Source: Haloferax marisrubri
GTDB lineage: Archaea > Halobacteriota > Halobacteria > Halobacteriales > Haloferacaceae
Assembly: GCF_001469875.2 (NCBI RefSeq)
Contig: NZ_LOPW02000017.1
Location: 375,908-439,907, forward strand
Reading direction: 5' to 3'
DNA length: 64,000 nucleotides
Part shown: positions 7,959 to 15,130 of the stretch, in pieces
Position numbering within the stretch: the first letter of the stretch is position 1
Layout: each line of letters begins with the position of its first letter
Program-made: the position numbers and the translations under genes
The notes under the pieces: model-generated
The model's input: only the letters and a program-made list of their open reading frames with translations
Told to the model about the DNA's origin: nothing
Databases searched by the model: none

Positions 7959-8612
7959 ATGAAGGTCGGTTGCTATTGCCGTGTTTCTACTCCGGATCAA
8001 AACCTTGACCGCCAAATTGGGTCCACTACGTCCTACGCTCAGCATGAACTTGGTGTGAACCTCTCAGAGCTTCGTGTGTATCGAGACAAAGCAACGGGTA
8101 CGAACACTTCTCGAGACGGCTACAAGCGCCTCATGGACGACGTGGAGGCGGGAGATGTGGAAACGGTAGTTGTTCATGAGATTAGCCGTCTCGCTCGGTC
8201 GCTCCAAGATTTAGACCGCACCGTCTCTCGCGTCATGGGGTTGGGTGCGACGATACACTTCGTCAGAGACGGTCTCTCGTTTGGGGACGGAAACGAACAA
8301 CCGATGTACCGACTGCAGATGCAGATGCTCGGAGCGTTCGCAGAGTGGGAAGCACGAGTAAAGCAGATGAACACGAGAGAGGGCATAGCGGCACGTCAGG
8401 CAAACCCTGAGTACCACCACGGCCCCGCCCCGCTCGGATTCGAGAAAGACGATGGGATGCTCATAGAGGGCCCGCAATACGACCGTGTGGTTGCTGTTCT
8501 CGACATGGTTCAGAAAGGCGAACTCTCGAAACGGAGTGCAGCAAAGGAACTGGACACGTCTCGTCGGACTATCTCGCGAGCGTTAGATCGGGATAGTTTG
8601 TATGGACTCTAA
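7959..8612 (+). CDS. Serine recombinase (resolvase/invertase family)
   Basis: A protein of 217 residues from the ATG at 7959; a GTG at 7953 is possible but is less likely given the TATA position. The resolvase catalytic domain begins CYCRVSTPDQN with the nucleophile at about Ser10, followed by RDKATGTNTSRDGYKRLM and VVVHEISRLARSLQDL. The C-terminal segment (ELSKRSAAKELDTSRRTISRAL) is a helix-turn-helix. Size fits small resolvase/invertases rather than large serine integrases. It may resolve dimers of the excised circle or invert a segment; no clear invertible segment was found. It ends overlapping a convergent small gene by 4 bp. Confidence 0.9.
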   Translation: MKVGCYCRVSTPDQNLDRQIGSTTSYAQHELGVNLSELRVYRDKATGTNTSRDGYKRLMDDVEAGDVETVVVHEISRLARSLQDLDRTVSRVMGLGATIHFVRDGLSFGDGNEQPMYRLQMQMLGAFAEWEARVKQMNTREGIAARQANPEYHHGPAPLGFEKDDGMLIEGPQYDRVVAVLDMVQKGELSKRSAAKELDTSRRTISRALDRDSLYGL

Positions 8613-8794
8613 TCAAGAACGGTCCACTCGCCCGTCGCTACCAACCTTTTCAAGTCTTTAACCTGTACGGTGAATGCATCGTTACCGACCTCGCCCCGAA
8701 ACCAGAACCGACGTTCTTGTTCACCCGGATACGTACCGCTCGCGAAGGCGATTACGATTTCACCGTTTTCGGTTCGATATCTGCTCTCTTTCAT
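8609..8794 (-). CDS. Small conserved-looking protein of the element
   Basis: A 61-residue ORF, beginning MKESRYRTENGEIVIAF and ending VKDLKRLVATGEWTVLD. It is the only sizeable frame in its interval, ends with a 4-bp convergent overlap with the recombinase, and has alternating hydrophobic strands followed by a helix, suggesting a small beta-alpha fold. No motif is recognised and no function is proposed. It could be a small DNA- or protein-binding accessory of the element. Confidence 0.55.
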   Translation of the reverse strand: MKESRYRTENGEIVIAFASGTYPGEQERRFWFRGEVGNDAFTVQVKDLKRLVATGEWTVLD

Positions 8795-9216
8795 TCGAAT
8801 TGGATTCCATTGACCAGACTATTCTACCGTACTTCTTGCGGTTGTCCTCGGTCGTACGGTAGACCGGAAACGCTTACCGGTTGGTCGGTCCTCTCGTCCC
8901 GCGTTATACTCGGGATTCCTTGCGGGTGTCCTCAGTCACTCTCTCCGAGACTACTCAGTCTCTTCGAGAGCGAGACCCACGCCTAGGCTAGCTTGCTTGA
9001 GCCCCCTATCCCTTTAGACAGCAACGGTGGCTGGGGTTCAGGGTGACAGGGTTATGGTCACGGGAGACTACTTCCCGGTACTTTCCATATCCCGCTCTTC
9101 ACCGTCGGTCGTTTCTCAGAGTAAATAAGGGTTTCATCGCTACAGTCGCTAACGGTCGAGTACGTACCGTATACAACCAAACTTGTATATAGAACAATCA
9201 CATTTGTTTATCTACT
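8795..9216. other. Non-coding control region of the element, with dyads and direct repeats
   Basis: This 422-bp gap holds no ORF worth calling. It has a perfect 9-bp inverted repeat CTACCGTAC/GTACGGTAG (8824-8832 and 8854-8862). The 21-nt loop (starting TTCTTGCGGTTGTCC) is repeated nearly exactly at 8917-8938. A dyad GAGACT-ACTC-AGTCTC lies at 8947-8962. A TATA box (GTATATA, 9185-9191) sits about 28 nt before the ATG at 9217. These could be recombinase res sites, origin iterons or operators. Confidence 0.5.
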
Positions 9217-9414
9217 ATGTCTCAATGCTTTGGCTCCATATCGGTTGGAACGAAGACGGATGATGCTATGTGTGAGTTCCTGAACCGTGAGTCGGAACAA
9301 CTTGGGGTATCTAATTCTGAACTCATTAGACGAATTCTCGAACACTACCGAGATGGGCGGTCTGGGGACCTTCGGTGTCCACATTGTGAGGGACTGCTTG
9401 AGGTGGTGGTATAG
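9217..9414 (+). CDS. Small RHH-like protein with C-terminal CxxC
   Basis: A 65-residue protein. Residues 8-48 (VGTKTDDAMCEFLNRESEQLGVSNSELIRRILEHYRD) have the beta-helix-helix pattern of ribbon-helix-helix repressors, and the tail has a CPHC knuckle that could bind zinc. The leaderless ATG lies about 28 nt after GTATATA. It is the first gene of a three-gene set at the right end of the element. A repressor of the integrase or of its own operon is plausible. Confidence 0.72.
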   Translation: MSQCFGSISVGTKTDDAMCEFLNRESEQLGVSNSELIRRILEHYRDGRSGDLRCPHCEGLLEVVV

Positions 9415-9416
9415 CC

Positions 9417-9566
9417 ATGCCCTTTGAGAAGGCACCAAGTGAGCTGGCGTCACCTCATTCTGGACTCACGTCACCGGGGTTCAGACTCGGGGTTATCTCG
9501 ATAGCTATCCTTCTGATCTCGGTCTACGTTCAGACGATGCCGAGAAACGAGGTGGGCGTTGTATGA
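9417..9566 (+). CDS. Tiny single-pass membrane protein
   Basis: A 49-residue ORF starting 2 bp after the RHH gene: MPFEKAPSELASPHSGL, then a hydrophobic stretch FRLGVISIAILLISVYV (about 22-38), ending NEVGVV. The stop overlaps the next start in the ATGA arrangement, so the three genes are translated as one unit. One transmembrane helix with an N-terminal polar region. Function unknown. Confidence 0.6.
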   Translation: MPFEKAPSELASPHSGLTSPGFRLGVISIAILLISVYVQTMPRNEVGVV

Positions 9567-9766
9567 TCCCACTCCAAGAGAACGTGGCTGAACGAGCCGT
9601 TCGGACCCACAGCTTTGAGCATCACATTCGGTGGGACTATGTTCTGATTGTACTCGCAGTTGTGTTAGTCACGTATTCACTCAGACACTCTCAACTCTCC
9701 CGAGACGGCGGGAGTGGACGGCGGGAGCCGGACCCAGAGGGAGAGGCGGGACCCACGGAGCGATAG
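9563..9766 (+). CDS. Small membrane protein
   Basis: A 67-residue ORF overlapping the previous gene by 4 bp (ATGA). It has a polar N terminus, a transmembrane helix (DYVLIVLAVVLVTYSL, about 25-40) and a charged Gly/Glu/Arg-rich tail. The coupling and paired single-pass design suggest that it works with the 49-residue protein, possibly as a two-subunit membrane factor of the element. No family is recognised. Confidence 0.6.
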   Translation: MIPLQENVAERAVRTHSFEHHIRWDYVLIVLAVVLVTYSLRHSQLSRDGGSGRREPDPEGEAGPTER

Positions 9767-9963
9767 CGGAGTGGGGGCAAACACCCTCGGACGGAAGCCC
9801 GCCTTATCGAGTGGGCGTGACGCAGAGATAATCCGATAATACACAGATGTAGCGAACCATCTGTGGTTTTGGTTCTGTTTATCTTGAGATAACTACTTGT
9901 AGAGTACCGTGTTCGGATCTAGCGGAAGCCACGACGACGGCGACTCGCGTCACGTAACGTGTT

Positions 9964-10001
9964 CAAATCAGTCTGGACAGGGGGGTTTGCTTCGGACCAA
10001 T
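9964..10001 (+). pseudogene. tRNA-Arg fragment (D arm and anticodon arm), inverted relative to the intact gene
   Basis: CAGTCTGGACAG (9969-9980) and CTTCGGACCAA (9990-10000) match the D loop and anticodon loop of the intact tRNA-Arg with the same spacing (28 of 32 positions identical), but on the opposite strand. The anticodon stem is no longer paired and the acceptor stem is missing, so it cannot be a working tRNA. It is a decayed tRNA piece just inside the right end of the element. Confidence 0.7.
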
Positions 10002-10041
10002 TGCTCTCCTGTACGGTCAATTCCAATCGAGAAGTATCGGG

Positions 10042-10074
10042 ATGGGCGCTGCAGGATTTGAACCCACGGCAACT
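10042..10074. repeat. Right attachment repeat (attR) within tRNA-Arg
   Basis: This 33-bp sequence is identical to 4910-4942. It covers the T arm, acceptor 3' strand and discriminator base of the intact tRNA gene, so integration regenerated a complete tRNA at this end. Confidence 0.88.
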
Positions 10075-10117
10075 TGGTCCGAAGCCAAGCACTCTGTCCA
10101 GACTGAGCTAAGCGCCC
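10043..10117 (-). tRNA. tRNA-Arg (anticodon TCG)
   Basis: Read on the minus strand, the acceptor GGGCGCT pairs with AGCGCCC. A D arm with AGTCTGGACA loop follows. The anticodon arm is CTTGG-CTTCGGA-CCAAG (anticodon TCG, Arg, reading CGA), and the T arm carries TTCAAAT. The discriminator is A and no CCA is encoded. The 3' end is the insertion target of the element to its left. Confidence 0.95.
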
Positions 10118-10211
10118 TACATGACTTCGTCTGTTGTGGACTGTTTTAAATGGATTGATTCGAGGCGGCGACTCCGCGCGATTTATACCCGACCTCCGAA
10201 CAGTACGGGGT

Positions 10212-11066
10212 ATGTCTCTCGGCACGCGAGCGCGCGGGTTCGTCGAACTCACCCGACCGGGAAACGCCGTCGCCGCGGGCGTTCTCACCTTCACCGGGGC
10301 GTTCGTCGCCGGGGCGACTCCGGGCGACGCGCTCGTCGTCGTCGCGGCGATGCTCGCCACCGTGTTCGCCACGGGCGCGGGCAACGCCATCAACGACTAC
10401 TTCGACCGCGACATCGACCGCATCAACCGACCGGACCGGCCCATCCCGCGCGGCGCGGTAACCGCGGCAGAGACCAAGTGGTTCAGCGTCGCGCTGTTCG
10501 GCGGGGCGGTCGCCTCGGCGCTCGTCCTTCCGGTCGTCGCCATCGCCATCGCCGTGGTCAACCTCGTCGCGCTCCTCGCGTACACGGAGTTCTTCAAGGG
10601 ACTCCCCGGCGTCGGCAACGTCGTCGTCGCCGCGCTCACCGGTTCGACGTTCCTCTTCGGCGGCGCGGCCATCGGCGAGCCGCTCGGCGCGGTCGTCCTC
10701 TGCGCGCTCGCCGGGCTGGCGACGCTGACCCGCGAAATCGTCAAAGACGTAGAAGACATCGGCGGCGACAGAGAGGAGGGGCTTCGGACGCTCCCCATCG
10801 TCGTCGGCGAGGAGGCGTCGCTGTGGCTCGGGGCCGCGGTCCTCGTCGTCGCCGTCGGCGCGAGCGCGGTGCCGTTCGTCTGGGGCGGGTTCGGACTGGC
10901 GTATCTCGGGGTCGTCCTCCCGGCCGACGCCGTCATGCTCGCGGCCGCGGTTCGGTCGTTCGCGGACCCGGCCGCCGCCCAGCGCCGACTCAAATACGGG
11001 ATGTTTTTAGCGGCGTTCGCCTTCATCGTCGGACGGGCGACGGCACCGACGGGAGGACTGTTATAA
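10212..11066 (+). CDS. UbiA prenyltransferase, likely geranylgeranylglyceryl-phosphate geranylgeranyltransferase
   Basis: A 284-residue polytopic membrane enzyme. The first Asp-rich site NDYFDRDIDRINRPDRPIPRG (about 60-80, split here: NDYFDRDID then RINRPDRPIPRG) and the second, DVEDIGGDREEG, are those of UbiA enzymes. The RPDRPIPRG continuation fits the archaeal digeranylgeranylglyceryl phosphate synthase that attaches the second C20 chain to membrane lipid precursors. The ATG at 10212 is close behind a TATA-like sequence and gives the expected N terminus LGTRARGFVELTRPGN. A different UbiA, menA, lies at 36.2 kb, so the two roles are separable. Confidence 0.88.
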   Translation: MSLGTRARGFVELTRPGNAVAAGVLTFTGAFVAGATPGDALVVVAAMLATVFATGAGNAINDYFDRDIDRINRPDRPIPRGAVTAAETKWFSVALFGGAVASALVLPVVAIAIAVVNLVALLAYTEFFKGLPGVGNVVVAALTGSTFLFGGAAIGEPLGAVVLCALAGLATLTREIVKDVEDIGGDREEGLRTLPIVVGEEASLWLGAAVLVVAVGASAVPFVWGGFGLAYLGVVLPADAVMLAAAVRSFADPAAAQRRLKYGMFLAAFAFIVGRATAPTGGLL

Positions 11067-11180
11067 ATGGACGCGAACGAACAATCGGTCAGTTTCGGGG
11101 GAACGCGCCGACGAACAGGGAGTGTTCGATTCTCCAATCAAAAAGAATATTACCGGCTCACCGCATGGTCGTACTATCCG

Positions 11181-11261
11181 ATGACCCCCGGCGAGCGGAA
11201 GCGTCACGCGACTGCGTTCCTCGGAGTCGACGCCATCGAACCGAGGTACTCGCATGTATAA
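11181..11261 (+). CDS. Possible 26-residue leader ORF
   Basis: The short frame MTPGERKRHATAFLGVDAIE continues to PRYSHV and stops 8 bp inside the next gene. A TATA-like AGAATATTA lies about 30 bp upstream, so this ATG would be the first in the transcript. The overlap would allow translational coupling to the ATPase gene. Evidence is only positional; it may be untranslated. Confidence 0.3.
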   Translation: MTPGERKRHATAFLGVDAIEPRYSHV

Positions 11262-11865
11262 GCTAGGCGCAGACCTCGACGTCGAGGTCGAACCGGGCAC
11301 GAACCTCCTTCTCGTGGGACCGCCCTTGACCGGCAAGCGCTCGCTGGCGCTCGACATCCTCGCGGAGGGGACCCGAAGCGGCGAAGGCTCCGTCATCGTC
11401 ACGACCAAAGACGGCGCGGACCGCATCCTCAACGACTTCGGAAAGCGACTCGACTACGAGGGCAAACCCGTCGCAGTCGTCGACTGCGTCACGAAACAGC
11501 AGGGCGTCGGCGAGGTCCGCGACGACGAGCGAATCCGATACACGTCGTCGCCGGTCGACATGACCGGTATCGGAATCAAGCTCTCGGAGATTCTCCAGGA
11601 GTACTACCAGGACCGCGGACTCGCGGAGAACCGCATCATGCTCCACTCGCTGTCGACGCTCCTGATGTACGCCGACCTCCAGACCGTCTTCCGATTTCTC
11701 CACGTGTTCACCGGCCGCATCCAGAGCGTGGGCGGCCTCGGTCTGTTCACCATCGACGCCGACGCCCACGACGACCGGACGATGAACACCATCAAACAGC
11801 TCTTCGACGGCATCATCACGACCCACGAGGACGCGCCGCCGGACATCCGCATCGCGGACCACTAG
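11254..11865 (+). CDS. KaiC/RecA-like P-loop protein
   Basis: A 203-residue protein with a Walker A-like motif GPPLTGKRS (about 23-31) and a RecA/KaiC-type core (SVIVTTKDGADRILNDF; FTIDADAHDDRTM). It is shorter than KaiC and resembles the haloarchaeal group of single-domain RecA-superfamily ATPases often linked to signal transduction. No partner domain is present. Role unknown; it may regulate an adjacent process by ATP-dependent switching. Confidence 0.75.
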   Translation: MYKLGADLDVEVEPGTNLLLVGPPLTGKRSLALDILAEGTRSGEGSVIVTTKDGADRILNDFGKRLDYEGKPVAVVDCVTKQQGVGEVRDDERIRYTSSPVDMTGIGIKLSEILQEYYQDRGLAENRIMLHSLSTLLMYADLQTVFRFLHVFTGRIQSVGGLGLFTIDADAHDDRTMNTIKQLFDGIITTHEDAPPDIRIADH

Positions 11866-12030
11866 GCCGGCGCGACTCGCTCCGACGACGACGGCGAGAG
11901 AGAACCCCGGTGACGTGGACCGAGACGATGACACGACCGCGGAGACGGTAGTCCCGACTTCCGGACTGGGACGGCGGCCGCGCCGCACACCCGCCTGACG
12001 TTTTTATCCGCAGACGGCCACGGTGTACGT

Positions 12031-12450
12031 ATGCCCATCACCAGCGACGACGACATCCGCGCGCTGTTCGACGCCGAGACCATCGCGGTCGTCGGCTGTT
12101 CGGCCACGCCCGGCAAGCCCGCCCACGACGTCCCGGCGTACATGCAGCGCCACGGCTACCGCGTCGTTCCGGTCAACCCCTTCCACGACGAAATCCTCGG
12201 CGAGACGGCGTACGACTCGCTCGCCGACGTGGACGAGGACATCGACCTCGTGGACGTGTTCCGACCGTCAGAGGAGGCGGGCGACATCGTCGACGCCGCA
12301 ATCGAGCGCGCGGCCGACCGCGGCGACGTGGAGGCAGTCTGGCTCCAACTCGGCATCCGCGACGACGACGCGGCCGCCCGCGCCGAGGAGGCGGGACTCT
12401 CGTTCGTCCAGGACAACTGCTTCAAAGTCGAACACTCGCGGCTCGCCTGA
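12031..12450 (+). CDS. CoA-binding domain protein (YccU-like)
   Basis: A 139-residue Rossmann protein. It has IAVVGCSATPGKPAHDVPAY near the N terminus, VPVNPFHDEILGETAYDSL, and the C-terminal NCFKVEH motif of the CoA-binding YccU family (PF13380). The family binds CoA or a related nucleotide; a physiological role is not established. It stands alone between the RecA-like gene and the convergent cysteine synthase gene, with a leaderless-type spacing after GTTTTTAT about 30 bp upstream. Confidence 0.88.
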   Translation: MPITSDDDIRALFDAETIAVVGCSATPGKPAHDVPAYMQRHGYRVVPVNPFHDEILGETAYDSLADVDEDIDLVDVFRPSEEAGDIVDAAIERAADRGDVEAVWLQLGIRDDDAAARAEEAGLSFVQDNCFKVEHSRLA

Positions 12451-12498
12451 GAACGCGAACGAAGGTTCTGCCGGGGGCCGCGTCCGACCCGTCTTTTG

Positions 12499-13479
12499 TC
12501 ACCCTTCCCACGACTCGAAGTCGCCGTAGACGCCCTTCGAGAGGTATCGCTCCGAGGAGTCGGGGAAGACGGTGACGACGGCGTCGTACGGGAGGTCGAG
12601 GTCGCCGGCGGCGGCGCGCTCGGCCACGTCGATGGCGGCCAGCGAGTTGGCCGCGGCGCTCGACGCGACGAGGTGGCCTTCTTCCGCGGCGAGGCGCTGC
12701 ATCTCGTCGTGGGTGTCGCGGTCGGCGACTTGGACGATTTCGTCCACCAAGTCGGGGTCGAACAGCTCGTTCGTCGCGGGGTCGTGCGTGCCGATGCCCT
12801 CGGTCTTGTACGACGCCTCGGCCACGTCGCGGCCGTGGAGTCGGGCGTAGAGCGACCCCTCGGGTTCGACGGCGGTGACGAACGTGTCCTCGTGGTGCTC
12901 GCGGCCGTAGCGCGCCATCCCCATGAGCGTGCCCGCGGTGCCACAGCCGGCGACGAGCGCGCCGACCTCGCCGTCGAGGGCGTCGTAAATCTCGGGTGCG
13001 GTCGTCTCGTAGTGCGCCTCGGGGTTGAGCGGGTTGGAGAACTGCTGGGGAACGACGGCGTCGTCGAGTTCGTCGGCGAGCTTGTGGGCGCGGTCGATAG
13101 CGCCGCCCATCCCGTCGTCGGTGGGCGTGTTCACCACGTCGGCTCCGAGCGCGCGCATGAGCGTCTGTTTTTCCACGCTGAACCGCTCGGGGACGACGAA
13201 CACCGCGCGGATGCCGAGCTGTCCGGCCGCGACGGCCAGCCCGATGCCGGTGTTGCCGGCGGTCGGCTCGACGATGGTACCGCCCTCGGGGAGTTCGCCC
13301 GATTCGAGCATCTGTTCGAGCATGTACTTCCCGATGCGGTCTTTGACGCTCGCGCCCGGATTGAACGATTCGAGCTTCGCGTAGACGGGCACCTCGTCGG
13401 GCGACGCGTGGACCCTGACGAGCGGCGTCTCCCCGACGGTGTCGAGCACCGAGTCGAAGGGTTCGCGGTGCGTGGTCAT
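12499..13479 (-). CDS. PLP-dependent cysteine synthase family protein
   Basis: A 326-residue fold-type II PLP enzyme. PLP lysine motif NPGASVKDRIG (about 38-48), PTAGNTGIGLA (about 71-81) for the substrate carboxylate, and the phosphate-binding GCGTAGTLMG loop. These are the CysK/CBS features; the enzyme would make cysteine from O-acetylserine or O-phosphoserine and sulfide, or a related beta-replacement. The ATG at 13479 begins MTTHREPFDSVLDTVGETPLV in the position expected for the family; an upstream in-frame ATG would add 13 unconserved residues. Confidence 0.87.
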   Translation of the reverse strand: MTTHREPFDSVLDTVGETPLVRVHASPDEVPVYAKLESFNPGASVKDRIGKYMLEQMLESGELPEGGTIVEPTAGNTGIGLAVAAGQLGIRAVFVVPERFSVEKQTLMRALGADVVNTPTDDGMGGAIDRAHKLADELDDAVVPQQFSNPLNPEAHYETTAPEIYDALDGEVGALVAGCGTAGTLMGMARYGREHHEDTFVTAVEPEGSLYARLHGRDVAEASYKTEGIGTHDPATNELFDPDLVDEIVQVADRDTHDEMQRLAAEEGHLVASSAAANSLAAIDVAERAAAGDLDLPYDAVVTVFPDSSERYLSKGVYGDFESWEG

Positions 13480-13651
13480 ACGCGGGCAAAAGTTGCCCCT
13501 GACCCTGAACGTTTTCATCCCGTTGTCACCCCTCGTCGGAAGTTGGCTCGTGTGAGACCGATTCGAACGACGCGTCTCTGGGGGTCGAGTTGAGGGTCTG
13601 GGGGGAGTGCGGTGTCGAAAGAGAACGAGAGAGACGGAGGGGTCGGTCGGC

Positions 13652-13975
13652 TTACGCGTCGTCGTTGGTCGCGTCGCCGTCAGACGCGTCGGCGGTCGCC
13701 TCGGTCTCGTCTCCGGCCGAGCCCTCCTCGGCCTCAGAGATGTGCGCCTGCGCGATTGCGGCGTCGAGGTCGACGCCCTGTTCTTCCGCGATGGCTTCGA
13801 GAATCGCCCGCTGTTCGGCGTTCTCGGCTTCGAGTCGGTCGACGCGCGACTTCGTCTCGTTGACCGTCTCACGGACCTCGACGACCTGCTCGCGCAGTTC
13901 GTTGAGTTTCTTGTACACGTCTTCGGCCATCTCTGCGACCTTCTGGAGCTTCTTCGCGGTGCCTCCGAGTGCCAT
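13652..13975 (-). CDS. Haloarchaeal coiled-coil protein (DUF5798-like)
   Basis: A 107-residue protein, MALGGTAKKLQKVAEMAEDVYKKLNE onwards (split here as MALGGTAKKLQKVAEM and AEDVYKKLNEL), with heptad-rich coiled coil over about 8-65 (RDQVVEVRETVNETKSRVDRLE-type pattern) and an acidic Asp/Ala-rich tail. From memory it resembles the DUF5798 family of haloarchaea. Likely an oligomerising structural or adaptor protein; function unknown. The start at 13975 was chosen over an upstream in-frame start because of the family-like N terminus. Confidence 0.75.
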   Translation of the reverse strand: MALGGTAKKLQKVAEMAEDVYKKLNELREQVVEVRETVNETKSRVDRLEAENAEQRAILEAIAEEQGVDLDAAIAQAHISEAEEGSAGDETEATADASDGDATNDDA

Positions 13976-14071
13976 GTGTCGCCTCTCGGACTCGGGGCTT
14001 GTACGACTTCCGGTGCGGTGTCGCAAGAAGGCCGGACGCGAACATCGCGAGCGGGGCGGAGAGACCGGGCC

Positions 14072-15130
14072 TCAGCCGAGTTCGTTCGGGTCCACCCGGT
14101 CGACGACGAACCGGAGGCCGACGAGCGCGACGACGCCGACGAAGACGAGCCCCGCGACTGCGGCCTTCGCGCCGATGCCCGCCGTCCCGAGCGCCAGCCG
14201 CGCGGCCGTGTTCGCGGGACTCAGGGGGAGAAGCGACGTGCCCGCGAAGACGAGGAGCACGCCGATGGAGTACAGGAGCTGTGCGACCCGGCGGTCGGGC
14301 GAGGTAATCGCCACCGCCGCGCCGAGGGTGACGACGACGGCCGAGAGCCCGGCGACCATACCGAACAGCCACGGGACGCTCTCGATGGCCGTCCCGTTCA
14401 GTTGGAGGAGGACCATCCACGCGATGGCCTGTACCGGTGCCAACCCGCCGGCCGCGAGGAGCTTTCCGTCCACGACGGCCGCGAAGCTCACGGGCGCGAC
14501 CCGCAGGAGTTCGAGCGTCCCGCGGGCGACCTCCTCCGTGAGCGAATCGACCACCAGCGACCCCGAGATGAACACGGGCAGGAACAACAACAGCGGGACG
14601 AGCACCGTGTAGGTGAAGCCGAAGTACGGGCTCGACTCCGCCGCCGGAGGGAGGGAAAGCGGGGTCGTGGAGAGGAACGCGCTCCGTTCCGCGCGCTCGT
14701 TGCGCTCCAGTTCGCGGAGCGCGTCGCGGAGACGGGTCACCACCGCCGTCGTCTCCACGCCCGTGTCGGGCGCGACCGCCGCGACTCGTATCCTGCCGTC
14801 CTCGCCCGTGGACGCCTCTAAGACGGCATCGACCTCCCGCCCTTGGAACGCCGCCATCGCGGCCGACGACGAGGCGTACGGTCGCCCGCTGAGCCCGTCT
14901 TCCGTCCCGACGGCGCGAAGCAGGTCCTCGACGGCCTCCTCGTCGCCCGTGACGGCCACGTCGACCTGATAGCTCGCCGCGCCGGGGTCGTACAGCGAGA
15001 CGAGGCCGACGACGAGGAACGACGAGAACGCCGCGACGAACAGCTGGATGGCCAGCGCCAGCACGATGGTCTTCTCCTTGCGGAGGCTCCCGAGTTCGCG
15101 CCGAGCGATGGCGAGTCGCGGGCTACCCAA
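14072..15130 (-). CDS. ABC-2 type permease subunit
   Basis: A 352-residue membrane protein: N-terminal helix after a short cytoplasmic start (IARRELGSLRKEKTIVLAL), a large extracellular domain (about 45-190) and five to six C-terminal helices, the ABC-2/NatB-like layout. It follows the upstream permease with an 8-bp overlap and belongs to the same operon as the ATPase at 17.9 kb. Together they should form a heteromeric exporter; the substrate is unknown. Confidence 0.85.
   Translation of the reverse strand: MGSPRLAIARRELGSLRKEKTIVLALAIQLFVAAFSSFLVVGLVSLYDPGAASYQVDVAVTGDEEAVEDLLRAVGTEDGLSGRPYASSSAAMAAFQGREVDAVLEASTGEDGRIRVAAVAPDTGVETTAVVTRLRDALRELERNERAERSAFLSTTPLSLPPAAESSPYFGFTYTVLVPLLLFLPVFISGSLVVDSLTEEVARGTLELLRVAPVSFAAVVDGKLLAAGGLAPVQAIAWMVLLQLNGTAIESVPWLFGMVAGLSAVVVTLGAAVAITSPDRRVAQLLYSIGVLLVFAGTSLLPLSPANTAARLALGTAGIGAKAAVAGLVFVGVVALVGLRFVVDRVDPNELG

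Larger units (their letters stand above)
4910..10074. mobile_element. tRNA-Arg-targeted integrative element, about 5.2 kb
   Basis: The element lies between two perfect 33-bp direct repeats (4910-4942 and 10042-10074), of which the right one is the 3' end of an intact tRNA-Arg gene. A tyrosine integrase is the first gene inside the left repeat. Base composition drops clearly inside, most of all at 6060-7950. Cargo: integrase, DUF262-DUF1524 nuclease, serine recombinase and four or more tiny genes. No replication protein, capsid, ATPase or conjugation gene is visible, so it looks like a minimal defence island or satellite rather than a complete virus or plasmid. Confidence 0.85.

Noticed and set aside
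9961-10001. Permuted tRNA gene (T-arm-like GTTCAAATC directly before the D arm)
   Set aside because: The putative T-arm piece fits equally well as a degenerate D stem, and no acceptor stem can be formed, so a decayed fragment is simpler.
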